This document shows positions 16,083-25,046 of a stretch of DNA of 64,000 bases, one piece after another; the first letter of the stretch is position 1; the number at the start of each line of letters is the position of its first letter. The position numbers were made by a program, and so were the translations under genes. Source of the DNA: Pollutimonas thiosulfatoxidans (GTDB lineage: Bacteria; Pseudomonadota; Gammaproteobacteria; Burkholderiales; Burkholderiaceae_B); NCBI RefSeq assembly GCF_004022565.1, contig NZ_CP022987.1:2170001-2234000 (forward strand), given 5' to 3'. The notes under the pieces are model-generated. The model was given only the letters and a program-made list of their open reading frames with translations. It was not told where the DNA came from and did not search any database.

Positions 16083-17030
16083 TTAAGGTTGAAAGTCCGG
16101 TGCGCGGACACTGTTTTCCGTCAAACCCTTTAGGGCAGCTAAACCCATAGCGATTCTTGCCTCAATAGTGCTAGCTCCGATGTGCGGGGTACCAACCAGT
16201 CCGGGCAGTCCGACAAGCTCATCGTCCGTGGGAGGCTCTTCAGCAAACGCATCAAAGCAGGCGGCTTGGATTTCGCCACTTTGCAATGCGCGCTTTAGCG
16301 CATCCTCATTGACAATACCGCCACGACATGTGTTGATGAGCACGCAGTCCGGGCGCAGTCGAGCCAACATCGCATCGTCGTAGATATTTTCAGTCTCAGG
16401 CGTCAAAGGTATGTGCAGTGAAAGCACCTCTGAGCGCTCGACCAGTTCATCCAAACTAACCGGCTCTACCCCTTCTTTCTCATAGAACCCACGGTAGTCC
16501 ACGATGTCGTGAGCGAGGATCTGGCAATCAAAGGGCTTAAGTAATCGTACAACCTCTTTGCCGATGTGCCCGCACCCATGCAGGCCCACTACACGTCCGG
16601 TAAGCTGACGTCCAATCCTTTGTTTTGGGCGCCTCGCGCTACGCATGTCATATGCAAGTGGCCCGATCCAGCGCAAGGCGCTAATCATGAAACCCAGGGC
16701 AAGCTCCGCAACCGCGAGTCGGTTTACGCCCGGCTGCATACCAAAGGGGATGCCTCGCTCGTGCAGTGCAGGAAAATCGATGTTATTGCATCCCACGCCA
16801 AACTTTCCCACAGCCTTCAAGTTCGGCAATGCTTCTATGACCTTACGGCTCAAGGGCTCAAGCCCCACGATTGCCGCGTCGCAATCCTTCAGAAACTCTG
16901 TCAATTCCTCTTCATTCAATACCTGGATCTCATCGCGCAGTTTCGCATTGGGAAACTGCTTGAGAATCGCTTCGCGCACGTCCGGAATCATGGATAGCAC
17001 ACCAACCGCCACGCCTGGCCTCTGAAACAT
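16083..17030 (-). CDS. D-isomer-specific 2-hydroxyacid dehydrogenase
   Basis: A 315-residue NAD(P)-dependent dehydrogenase of the D-3-phosphoglycerate/D-lactate family. The cofactor loop is VVGLHGCGHIGKEVVRLL. Catalytic residues appear in order: Arg in INTCRGGIVNE, Glu in FAEEPP, His in TPHIGAST. It lacks the regulatory ACT domain of SerA, so it is likely catabolic. It is first in the leftward operon, with AAAGGAGG just before the start, and is read from the promoter at 17078-17106. Confidence 0.9.
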   Translation of the reverse strand: MFQRPGVAVGVLSMIPDVREAILKQFPNAKLRDEIQVLNEEELTEFLKDCDAAIVGLEPLSRKVIEALPNLKAVGKFGVGCNNIDFPALHERGIPFGMQPGVNRLAVAELALGFMISALRWIGPLAYDMRSARRPKQRIGRQLTGRVVGLHGCGHIGKEVVRLLKPFDCQILAHDIVDYRGFYEKEGVEPVSLDELVERSEVLSLHIPLTPETENIYDDAMLARLRPDCVLINTCRGGIVNEDALKRALQSGEIQAACFDAFAEEPPTDDELVGLPGLVGTPHIGASTIEARIAMGLAALKGLTENSVRAPDFQP

Positions 17031-17052
17031 ACCGCCTCCTTTTTCGTCCTGC

Positions 17053-17066
17053 GGAACAAACGTTTC
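17053..17066. promoter_or_regulatory. Candidate operator, leftward promoter
   Basis: GGAAC-AAAC-GTTTC forms a near-perfect dyad that extends outward as GCG...CGC (17051-17068). It lies just downstream of the leftward -10 box, where a bound repressor would block the start. The same geometry occurs at 17203. The likely binder is the IclR-family regulator (inference). Confidence 0.5.
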
Positions 17067-17077
17067 GCAACATAATA

Positions 17078-17106
17078 AAGATAACTTGTCTTCTGGACAA
17101 GTGCAA
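17078..17106 (-). promoter_or_regulatory. Sigma70-type promoter for the leftward catabolic operon
   Basis: On the minus strand TTGCAC (17106-17101) and TATCTT (17083-17078) are 17 bp apart. The spacer holds an inverted repeat, ACTTGTC-N5-GACAAGT (17084-17102), that could bind a regulator. Transcription would start near 17071. Confidence 0.6.
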
Positions 17107-17109
17107 CAC

Positions 17110-17121
17110 GGAACTCTGTTC
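17110..17121. promoter_or_regulatory. Possible third regulator half-site pair
   Basis: GGAAC-TCT-GTTC is a related dyad with a 3-nt rather than 4-nt centre, placed between the two promoters. It may be an auxiliary site for the same regulator or chance. Confidence 0.3.
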
Positions 17122-17166
17122 TCTTAGTAATTTGGCGCGGTGGGCCCATTACTTTGTATCATTTCG

Positions 17167-17196
17167 TTGACTGCTCACATCCGCGGCTCGTATACT
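17167..17196 (+). promoter_or_regulatory. Sigma70-type promoter for cupin-TRAP operon
   Basis: TTGACT (17167-17172) and TATACT (17191-17196) are separated by 18 bp, a strong match to the consensus. The expected start is near 17203, exactly where the dyad GAAACAGCTGTTTC begins. Confidence 0.7.
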
Positions 17197-17202
17197 ATTT
17201 AC

Positions 17203-17216
17203 GAAACAGCTGTTTC
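17203..17216. promoter_or_regulatory. Candidate operator, rightward promoter
   Basis: GAAACAGCTGTTTC is a perfect 14-bp palindrome at the predicted transcription start of the cupin-TRAP operon. It has the same half-site spacing as the dyad at 17053-17066 and resembles sites of KdgR-type IclR regulators (known family pattern GAAAC/GTTTC). Confidence 0.6.
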
Positions 17217-17240
17217 TTTTTCTAGTAGGGGACGGGGAAA

Positions 17241-17624
17241 ATGACTGAACAATCACATGTTGATCCCATTAATTGGATGGATCTGGTACGTGAAAACGTG
17301 CGAGAAGGGGTCGAGCGATCCGGCTTCCAAGGGGATAACGCGATCTGCGTATGGAACTGGATAGAGCCGGGTAATGAAGTCAACCCTCACAGCCATACCT
17401 TTGAGCAGCTAGTGTTGATACTGGAAGGTACGGCCAACTATCACGTGGGTGACAAAGTCTACCGATGCAGACCCGGTAGCGTTTTGCGCGTGCCATCCCA
17501 CACTGAGCACTACATTGAGGTGGTCGGCAATGAAACAGTCCTTAACTTGGATATTTTCGCTCCCGTTCGGGACGACTACACCCACCTCACTGAATATCAA
17601 ACAACGAGCCGGGATAGCGCATGA
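17241..17624 (+). CDS. Small cupin-domain protein
   Basis: A 127-residue single-domain cupin. Motif 1 is NPHSHTFEQLVLILEG with two His and one Glu as metal ligands, and motif 2 is PGSVLRVPSHTEHYIEV with a further His. Such proteins are metal-dependent isomerases, dioxygenases or sensors of small acids. It is the first gene of the rightward operon with the TRAP genes, so it probably acts on the imported substrate; the reaction is unknown. Confidence 0.88.
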   Translation: MTEQSHVDPINWMDLVRENVREGVERSGFQGDNAICVWNWIEPGNEVNPHSHTFEQLVLILEGTANYHVGDKVYRCRPGSVLRVPSHTEHYIEVVGNETVLNLDIFAPVRDDYTHLTEYQTTSRDSA

Positions 17625-17922
17625 TTGCATTATCCAGGCCAGACGGTACGCGGAGCTGTAGGGGGGGGGGGAAGGGGCGGAAGAGATGACCGTCATCTAG
17701 ACCATAATGCACGCACTCTGGTCCAACAAGCAGGGTGCGGGCTCATTTTTTCGATCGTACCCATGCTACAGGGGCTAACCGCAGGCCAAAGCACAGGCCT
17801 TCTTCGTCGGATCCTGCGCAATCCCTATGGTTAGTCGGCTCGGCGAAAGCTATGCCCAATTTAAATTTTTTTTGAACTGCTAACACCATCCGTTGCAGTA
17901 ACACATGTTTGGAGGAGAACCC
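17625..17922 (+). other. Intergenic region with an 11-G tract
   Basis: Nearly 300 bp between cupin and dctP. An ATG at 17622 overlaps the cupin stop and opens a short frame that reads into a run of 11 G (17661-17671) and ends soon after. Further on, another frame reads AKAQAFFVGSCAIPMVSRLG without a start. This may be a decayed coupled gene, but I cannot name it. GGAGGAG before 17923 is the ribosome site for dctP. Confidence 0.4.
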
Positions 17923-18921
17923 ATGAGAACCAGAAAACTAGCCAGATCCTTTGGGCGCGCAGCGCTTGCCTCACTGATGCTTTTATGCGCGATGACAGCC
18001 AGCGCAGCCGTGACGATCAAACTGGGCTGGGCGTCGCCCGACAGTATGCAAGATCCATACGGGATCGGAGCAAATGCCTTCAAAGAAGCCGTGGAGAAAC
18101 GTTCCAATGGTGAAATCAAAGTTGAGTTTTATCCCAATCGCCAATTAGGTGATGAGCGTCAGCTGGCTGAAGGGGTTCGTTTCGGAACCGTTGATGCGAG
18201 CATTGTCACGAATTCCGTGCTCACTCAGATGGATCCCGCATTTATGCTGAACGACCTTCCATTCATGTACACAAATGCCGATCAAGGACGACAACTGTTG
18301 GATGGCGAGGTTGGACAGATACTTGCAGAGAAAGCGCAGTCAAAAGGCATTATTGTGCTTGGCTATTTCGAAGGTGGATTTCGTCACATGGCCAATAATT
18401 CCCAACCTGTCTCTGCGCCAGGCGATGTTAAGGGTGTGAAGTACCGTGTAATGCAAAGCCCGCTTTTTATCGACATGTTTAACGCCCTTGGCGGCTCCGC
18501 AATTCCTATGGCTTGGGGCGAAACCTTTACTGCTGTCCAGCAAGGCACGATCGATGGCCTTGAGGGGACCGTTGGGATCTTGTCAGCAGCCAAGTTGTTT
18601 GACGTCACCAAGTACTTGTCCCTCACAAATCACACGTACTCCGTTGGCGAGCTATTGATGTCTCGCCGCTTTTACGACCGGTTAAGTGATGACCACAAGC
18701 ACATCGTGCGAGAGGCCGCCATGGAAGCGGTGAAGCGTCAGCGCGAACTAAACGAGAAGAACACCGAGACGCTGTTGGCAGACCTTAAAGGTCAAGGCCT
18801 ACAAGTTAATGAGGTTGCCGACATGAAGCCTTTTCGCGAGGCGGTTCGTCCCCTGCACGATCAGTATCGTGAAAAGATCGGCGCAGATCTTTATGACAAA
18901 GCCATGAGCAGCATCCGGTAA
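17923..18921 (+). CDS. dctP: TRAP transporter substrate-binding protein DctP
   Basis: A 332-residue periplasmic receptor of the DctP family. The signal peptide ends near MTASAAVTIK. The conserved carboxylate-binding Arg is in GVKYRVMQSP, and the family signature region GGSAIPMAWGETFTAVQQG precedes DGLE. Start 17923 is set by GGAGGAG. It delivers an organic acid to DctQM, whose genes follow at 38 bp. The substrate is probably the compound processed by the neighbouring lactonase and dehydrogenase. Confidence 0.93.
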   Translation: MRTRKLARSFGRAALASLMLLCAMTASAAVTIKLGWASPDSMQDPYGIGANAFKEAVEKRSNGEIKVEFYPNRQLGDERQLAEGVRFGTVDASIVTNSVLTQMDPAFMLNDLPFMYTNADQGRQLLDGEVGQILAEKAQSKGIIVLGYFEGGFRHMANNSQPVSAPGDVKGVKYRVMQSPLFIDMFNALGGSAIPMAWGETFTAVQQGTIDGLEGTVGILSAAKLFDVTKYLSLTNHTYSVGELLMSRRFYDRLSDDHKHIVREAAMEAVKRQRELNEKNTETLLADLKGQGLQVNEVADMKPFREAVRPLHDQYREKIGADLYDKAMSSIR

Positions 18922-18959
18922 TAAGAAGCGGCCGGCGAGTATGCCAACGGGAGGCAGTA

Positions 18960-19439
18960 GTGATCACTCGTATCTTTGATACGCTCGACAAGATATTGCG
19001 CGGCATTGTTGTCGGGTTGGTGCTATTCATGTTGGCAGCGTTAGCCTTACAAGTGGCGATGCGGTATGTGGCCAACTCACCACTTGCGTGGAGCGAAGAG
19101 TTAGCACTACTTGCCTTTAGCTGGGTGGTGCTATTGAGCACCGCCTTAGGCATTCGCAATGCGACGCACGCCCGATTGGCGGTATGGGACAACTTGCTGC
19201 CGCGCGCAATTGTGCGCCTCCTCAACGGCCTAATAGCTCTTGCCATTGCGGGATTCGGCCTGTACTTGACTATTGGCGGGTTGGATTACGCGCAGATGAG
19301 TCTGGGTATGACCTCCGCGGCTATCGCGTATCCCATGGTATGGCTCAATGTCAGCGCTCCTGTCTGCGGTGTGCTACTTATTCTGTTTGCTTTGGAACAG
19401 GTCTATATGCAAATCGGCGGGAGAGCTACCCATGAGTAG
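18960..19439 (+). CDS. dctQ: TRAP transporter small permease DctQ
   Basis: A 159-residue membrane protein with four predicted transmembrane segments (about residues 13-33, 48-66, 85-107 and 125-148), typical of DctQ. It begins at a GTG with GGGAGG just upstream. The family motif is seen around SPLAWSEELALLAFSW. It links the receptor to the large permease and overlaps dctM by 8 bp. Confidence 0.9.
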   Translation: MITRIFDTLDKILRGIVVGLVLFMLAALALQVAMRYVANSPLAWSEELALLAFSWVVLLSTALGIRNATHARLAVWDNLLPRAIVRLLNGLIALAIAGFGLYLTIGGLDYAQMSLGMTSAAIAYPMVWLNVSAPVCGVLLILFALEQVYMQIGGRATHE

Positions 19440-20711
19440 CGTAATGTGGTGGTTGACCATCGGATTTGCCGGTTGGGTCATACTTGGTATGCCCTTCGCC
19501 TTTGCGCTTGGGATCGTTGTTGCAATATCGCTTTATGTGTCAGGCATTGATCCGATTCTCTTGCCTCAATCGGTCATGGCCGGCAGCCAGTCGTTCTCTT
19601 TATTAGCTGTACCCTTCTTCATGCTGGCGGGCGAATTGATGACGGCGGGCGGCCTTTCGGCTCGGCTGGTGCGTGTTGCCGACGTCTTCGTACGTCACCT
19701 TAGAGGGGGCTTGGGACACGTCACTGTGTTGTCGGCGGGTATCTTTGCGACTATTTCGGGATCTGCCCCCGCGACCACGGCAGCCATTGGCGCGATCATG
19801 ATCCCGGTCATGGCACAGCGCGGATATGGAAAACCGTTCGCGGTTGCGCTAGTTGTTTCCGCTGGCGTACTGGCACCCTTAATTCCGCCCTCGATTGCGT
19901 TCGTCATATGGGGGGTGATTTCGGAGCAGTCCATTGCCCGACTTTTTACAGCGGGCATCATACCGGGTGCTTTGATGGCAATCGGCTTGTTGATTGTCTG
20001 TTATTTATACGCCGTACGTAACAACATCCCAGTCGAACCCAGAGCGTCATGGGCGGAAATCAAGTCGGCTTTGCGCGAAGGTGTTTGGGCGCTGCTGGCT
20101 CCGACCATCATCTTGGGGGAATATATGGTGGAGTCTTTACGCCAACTGAGGCCTCCGTGGTCGGTTGCATCTATGCTCTCATCGTGGGATTCTTCATCGA
20201 GCGGCGTTTAACCTTAAAAGAGTTGCCTGAGCTTGTATGGCGCTCGACGAAGATCACTGCGATTATCATGGCAATCGTAGTCTTCTCGTCAGGCTTTGGA
20301 ATTTTGATCGCTCAAGAACGCGTCGCGGTTCATTTGTCGGAATGGCTTTCTGCCAATATCGAGCAAAAGTGGGTCATGATCCTCGCGCTAAACGTAGCTT
20401 TCCTAATATTGGCTGCAGTCATGGACGAGATCGCTATCATGGTAGTCCTAGGCCCGATGTTGATTTCAATTGCCAACACTTTCGGCATTGATCCCATCCA
20501 TTTTGGCACCATCATCGTCACCAATGTAGCGCTTGGCATGGCAACACCCCCGATCGGTTATTGCCTTTTTGTCGGTATGGCGATCAGCGGTTTATCCATT
20601 GGCGCAGTCTCGCGTGCAATTTGGCCGTTTCTTGTCGTTATGTTGATCGGGTTGATGCTCGTATCCTACATTCCCTCTATTACGCTCGGTTTGCAGGGAA
20701 TCCTACATTAA
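19432..20711 (+). pseudogene. dctM: TRAP large permease DctM, frameshifted
   Basis: The two parts of a DctM permease lie in adjacent frames. Frame 1 runs from the ATG at 19432 through SSVMWWLTIGFAGW to PTIILGEYM and stops at 20211. The expected continuation GIYGGVFTPTEASVVGC is in the next frame and ends at 20711. The break is at a run of five G (20115-20119); one extra G restores TIILGGIYGGVFTPTEA and a normal length of about 426 residues. All other motifs (PLIPPSIAFVIWG, NVALGMATPPIGY) are intact. This could be a sequencing error in the G run, a recent mutation, or slippage. If real, the transporter is inactive. Confidence 0.85.
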
Positions 20712-21076
20712 GAAAATGTAATAACCCCCTTGACACTAAGGCCATTAATCGTGAAACAATCGCTTCACGAGCGGGTATGAGTGCCCCTCGAGGGAACTGA
20801 TAGGAAAAACAAGGACATGAGAACACATTCCTTAGCATGCTAAAACGTCAAAAGACGTCAAACCAAGGCAGCAAACCCTGGGGCATTCTAACAAGAAGCG
20901 ATGAGCAAGCCGCACCGAACCCTCGGGACATGTCGGCTCCTACTAGTGCGGAAATGATACCCCAGTCGTATCCATGTTGAGTCAATTCATTATGCAATTT
21001 TTCGTACTTGTTGCGTACTGGGCACCATAGGCAAAGCCCTAAAAACATGTAAGCTTTTGATTTTTAACTGAATATA
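20712..21076. other. Intergenic region before tRNA-Val
   Basis: About 365 bp with no recognisable gene. A 6-bp inverted repeat (CGTGAA...TTCACG, 20751-20770) could form a weak hairpin after dctM. A 66-codon minus-strand frame (20848-21048) has no ribosome site or known match. Confidence 0.5.
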
Positions 21077-21151
21077 TGGTGGGCGGTACTGGGTTCGAAC
21101 CAGTGACCCCTGCCGTGTGAAGGCAGTGCTCTACCACTGAGCTAACCGCCC
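21077..21151 (-). tRNA. tRNA-Val (anticodon CAC)
   Basis: A complete cloverleaf on the minus strand: acceptor GGGCGGT pairs with ACCGCCC, D-arm GCTCAGTGGTAGAGC, anticodon stem CTGCC/GGCAG with loop TTCACAC (anticodon CAC, reading GUG), T-arm with GGTTCGAAC, and encoded CCA. Confidence 0.95.
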
Positions 21152-21226
21152 CAAGACGCGACGCAAGCCGCCTTAACTACCGGCTGGTTACGTGCTGATG
21201 GGAAGGCAAGAATTGTACACCAAAGC

Positions 21227-21934
21227 CTACGCCTCCACGGCCCGCCAGACACAAGGTTTTCCGACTATCTTGTCCAGCACCGCCAAATACTCTTCATGCT
21301 CCTGCAGCTCCGCCGCATTGGCCGTCACCACTTTCAACACCGAAGCGTCGAACGCTTCCAGCCGCATGCCGTTGGCATCCAGGCCGCTGTTGTCTTCGAA
21401 GTCCATGATCAGGCCGTCCTGGCCGCGCGTCATGGCCAGCCAAACATCGGCCAGCAATTCGGAGTCGAGCAAGGCGCCGTGTAGCGTGCGGTGGGCGTTG
21501 GATATGCCGTAGCGTTCACACAGGGCATCCAGCGAGTTTCGCTTGCCGGGGTGGAGTTCGCGAGCATGCAGCAAAGAGTCGGTAATCTTCACGCACATGG
21601 TGTCGAACTTGGGCAGGCCGCAGCGTGCCAGTTCGGCATTCAGGAACTTGGTATCGAAGGCCGCGTTGTGGATGATAACGTCGGCACCCTGGACGAATTC
21701 CACAAGCTGGTGAGCAACCTCTTCAAACCCGGGATGGCTGGACAAAAATTCCGTGGTCAGGCCATGCACGGCAAGCGCTTCGGGGTCGCTGTCGCGTCCG
21801 GGGTTCACGTATAGATGCAGGCTGCGGCCGGTAAGGCTGCGGTTTTCCAGCTCGACGCAGGCCAATTCCACGATGCGGTGGCCCTGTGCGGGGTCCAGGC
21901 CAGTGGTTTCGGTATCAAGCACTATTTGACGCAT
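21227..21934 (-). CDS. dnaQ: DNA polymerase III epsilon subunit (3'-5' exonuclease)
   Basis: A 235-residue DEDDh exonuclease. Exo I is VLDTETTGLDPAQGHRIVEL, Exo II HNAAFDTKFLNAEL, and Exo III HRTLHGALLDSELLA, carrying the four acidic residues and the His. It proofreads for the replicative polymerase as part of the core with alpha and theta. In related genomes dnaQ is often next to rnhA; here an RND efflux operon lies between them. Confidence 0.95.
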   Translation of the reverse strand: MRQIVLDTETTGLDPAQGHRIVELACVELENRSLTGRSLHLYVNPGRDSDPEALAVHGLTTEFLSSHPGFEEVAHQLVEFVQGADVIIHNAAFDTKFLNAELARCGLPKFDTMCVKITDSLLHARELHPGKRNSLDALCERYGISNAHRTLHGALLDSELLADVWLAMTRGQDGLIMDFEDNSGLDANGMRLEAFDASVLKVVTANAAELQEHEEYLAVLDKIVGKPCVWRAVEA

Positions 21935-21976
21935 ATCTTTCCAATCTATCTATAACGGTGGCGCCCGCCCGCAGCT

Positions 21977-24900
21977 TCACGCAGCGGTGATGGTGGCAGC
22001 TTTGGGCTTTACGGCGCCGGCAATCAATGTATAGGCTACGGGTACGACGAACAAGGTCAGTATCGTGCCCAGGCTCAGGCCGCCTACCAGCACCCAACCA
22101 ATCTGCTGGCGCGATTCGGCGCCCGCGCCGGTGGCAAACGCCAGGGGCATGACGCCCAGCACCATGGCGCCGGTGGTCATCAGTATAGGACGCAAGCGCA
22201 TGACGCTGGCCTCCATGATGGCATCCATCATGGGCTTGCCTTCGGCACGTAGCTGGTTGGTGAACTCCACAATCAAAATGCCGTGCTTGGTAATCAGCCC
22301 GACCAGGGTAATTAAGCCGATCTGGCTATATATGGACAAGGTGCCTCCGGACAGCCATAAAGCTGCCAAGGCGCCCGTCATGGATAGCGGCACAGAGAAC
22401 ATGATAATTAGCGGGCTGCGCCAGCTTTCGAACTGCGCTGCAAGCACCAGGTAAATAAAGGCCAGCGCCATCACGAAGACCAGGTAGATGCTGCCAGATG
22501 AATCGCGGAACTCGCGCGATTGTCCGTCCAGGTCGATCTGTACGGTGGGCGGCAAGGTGTCGCGAGCCACGGCGTTCATGTGGTCCAGCACTTCGCCCAG
22601 CGCGTGCCCGGGCGCAATCGAGGCCTGCACCTTCACGGCCCGCAAGCGGTTGAAGTGGTTCAGCGACTGTGGCGATACGCTTTCGCTCACCTCCAGGAAG
22701 TTCGATAGCTGCACCATGCTGCCCGAGGCAGTGCGCACATAAATGTCGGAAATATCTGCCGGGTCGGCGCGATCCTGCTTCTTCACTTGCACGACCACAT
22801 CGTATTGCTCGCCGCTGTCGCGAAAGCGCGTAACCTGGCGTCCGCCCAACATGGACTCCAGCGTGCGCCCGACGTCGCCAACGTCCACACCCACATCTGC
22901 CAACTTGTCGCGCTGGACCACCACCCGCAGTTCGGGTGTGTTAAGGCGCAGGTCGGTATCGATATTCTGCAGGCCGGGGTAATCGCGTAATTTATCCACG
23001 AAGCCATCCACCAGCTTGGCCATTTCGGGGTAAGAGACCTGGCTCATGATGACGAAGTCGATGGGCTTGGAGGTGGCGCGCTGCCCCAGCGATGGCGGGT
23101 TGGTGGGGAAAGCTTGCATGCCGGGCAAGGCCGCAAAGGCGGGCTGCAGTTCTCGGGCGATGCTTTGCTGGCTGCGATCGCGCTCGCTCCAGGGCTTAAG
23201 CCGCAAGATGGCGAATGAGTCGGTCACGGTGGGAAAGCCAATAATGGACTGGCTTCCGGCGGCTTCGGGTATCTCTTCGTAGAGCGCCTCGACGCGCTTG
23301 ACGCTTTCCAGCGTGTAGTCCAGCGTCGAACCTTCCGGCCCGCTAAGCACGCCGAACACTACGCCGCGGTCTTCAATGGGTGCGAGCTCGCTCTTTACCG
23401 TCTTGAACAACACGCCGCTGCCCAGCGCCACCAGCAAACCCAGGAACAGCACGATGGTGCGATGGCGCAGCGCGCGCCCCAGACCGTTGCGATAGCGCTG
23501 GGTAAGGCGTTCAAGAAAGCGCTCGATCAAACTGTATAGGCGGCCGTGCCCTGCCTGATGGCGCAACAAGGTGGAGCACATCATGGGGGTCAGGGTTAGC
23601 GCCACAAAGCCGGACACCAGCACGGCGCCGGCTAACGTCAAGGCAAATTCAATAAACAGCCGCCCTGTGCGTCCGGTGGCAAAGGCCAGCGGCGCGTACA
23701 CGGTCACCAGGGTCAGCGTCATGGCGACCACGGCAAAACCGATTTCCTTGGCGCCCAGGAAGGCGGCCTCGATACGCGTTTTGCCTTCCTCGATATGCCG
23801 GAAGATGTTCTCCAGCACCACGATGGCATCGTCCACCACCAGGCCTATCGCCAGCACCATGGCCAGCAAGGTAAGCGTGTTGATGGAAAAACCAAAAAAA
23901 TACATGACACCGCAAGCACCGATCAGCGACACCGGTATGGTCACGATGGGTATCAGGCTGGCCCGCAAGCTGCGCAAGAAGAAGAAAATAACCAGCACGA
24001 CAAGGATGATGGCCTCGGCCACTGTCTTGTAGACCGAGTTGATGGACTCCTGAATGAATATCGAGGTGTCGTACGAGATGTTCAGCTTCATGCCGGCCGG
24101 CAGGTTCTGGTTGATTTCCTCGATCTCGGCACGGGCTTCGCGCGACAGGTCCAGCGGGTTGGCGGTGGACTGCTTGGTGATGCCTATGGTCAAGCTGGGC
24201 TGGCCATTGAAGCGCGCCAGCACGCGTTCTTCCAGCGGGGCGATCTGCACGTCGGCCACGTCGCTGATACGCACGGGGTAACCGTTAACGTTGGACACGA
24301 TCACATTGCGAAACTGCTCTACCGTTTGCAGGTCGGTGGATGACACCACCGAGAACTCGCGCTGTTGCGATTCGATCCGCCCGGCCGGAATCAACACGTT
24401 TTGCTGCAGCAGCGCTGCCTCAACATCCTGCACAATCAGGCGGTAGGCCGCCAGTTTTCCCCGGTCGATAAAGATGCGCATGGAAGGCAGCCGCTCGCCA
24501 TACACGCGCACTTCGGCCGCCCCCGGCAACACCGACAAGCGCGTCTTGACGTAGCGATTGATGTAGTCGGAGGCTTCCATCTGCGTATAGCTGCCCGCCG
24601 TTACGCCTATGTACACGATAGGGGTAGAGTCGGCCTCTACTTTACTGATGATGGGCTCGTCGATCTCGTCGGGCAGGTAACGCCGGGCACGCGAGACTTT
24701 GTCGCGCACATCGGCTGCCGCAGCGTCGGGGTCGCGCGACAAGTCGAAGCTGATATTGATAAGGCTGCGTTCTGACCGGCTGCGCGAGGTCATGACGTTT
24801 ACGCCCTCGATGCCCGCCAACTGGTCTTCCAGCGGCTTGGTCACCTGCGACTCTACCACTTCCGGCGAAGCGCCCTTGTACCCGGTAATGACCGACACGA

Positions 24901-25030
24901 CCGGTTCATCAATCGCCGGGTACTCTCGTACGGTAAGCCTGTCGTAGGAAATCAGCCCGACCAGCAAGATAATCAGTGACAGCACCGAGGCAAAGACCGG
25001 GCGCTTGATGCAGATTTCCGAGATAACCAT
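21977..25030 (-). CDS. RND-family multidrug efflux permease (HAE1)
   Basis: A 1017-residue inner-membrane proton antiporter. It begins MVISEICIKRPVFASVLSLI, has the porter-domain duplication, and the TM4 proton-relay aspartates in AIGLVVDDAIVVLENI. The second half repeats the pattern (LITKHGILIVEF). It exports hydrophobic compounds through a tripartite pump with the adaptor encoded just upstream. No outer-membrane factor or repressor is adjacent, so a TolC-like protein from elsewhere is needed. The gap to dnaQ is 42 bp on the same strand. Confidence 0.95.
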   Translation of the reverse strand: MVISEICIKRPVFASVLSLIILLVGLISYDRLTVREYPAIDEPVVSVITGYKGASPEVVESQVTKPLEDQLAGIEGVNVMTSRSRSERSLINISFDLSRDPDAAAADVRDKVSRARRYLPDEIDEPIISKVEADSTPIVYIGVTAGSYTQMEASDYINRYVKTRLSVLPGAAEVRVYGERLPSMRIFIDRGKLAAYRLIVQDVEAALLQQNVLIPAGRIESQQREFSVVSSTDLQTVEQFRNVIVSNVNGYPVRISDVADVQIAPLEERVLARFNGQPSLTIGITKQSTANPLDLSREARAEIEEINQNLPAGMKLNISYDTSIFIQESINSVYKTVAEAIILVVLVIFFFLRSLRASLIPIVTIPVSLIGACGVMYFFGFSINTLTLLAMVLAIGLVVDDAIVVLENIFRHIEEGKTRIEAAFLGAKEIGFAVVAMTLTLVTVYAPLAFATGRTGRLFIEFALTLAGAVLVSGFVALTLTPMMCSTLLRHQAGHGRLYSLIERFLERLTQRYRNGLGRALRHRTIVLFLGLLVALGSGVLFKTVKSELAPIEDRGVVFGVLSGPEGSTLDYTLESVKRVEALYEEIPEAAGSQSIIGFPTVTDSFAILRLKPWSERDRSQQSIARELQPAFAALPGMQAFPTNPPSLGQRATSKPIDFVIMSQVSYPEMAKLVDGFVDKLRDYPGLQNIDTDLRLNTPELRVVVQRDKLADVGVDVGDVGRTLESMLGGRQVTRFRDSGEQYDVVVQVKKQDRADPADISDIYVRTASGSMVQLSNFLEVSESVSPQSLNHFNRLRAVKVQASIAPGHALGEVLDHMNAVARDTLPPTVQIDLDGQSREFRDSSGSIYLVFVMALAFIYLVLAAQFESWRSPLIIMFSVPLSMTGALAALWLSGGTLSIYSQIGLITLVGLITKHGILIVEFTNQLRAEGKPMMDAIMEASVMRLRPILMTTGAMVLGVMPLAFATGAGAESRQQIGWVLVGGLSLGTILTLFVVPVAYTLIAGAVKPKAATITAA

Positions 25031-25046
25031 TAGCTGCGCCTACCGA

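Noticed and set aside
20848..21048. 66-codon minus-strand frame
   Set aside because: No ribosome site, no recognisable domain; treated as intergenic.
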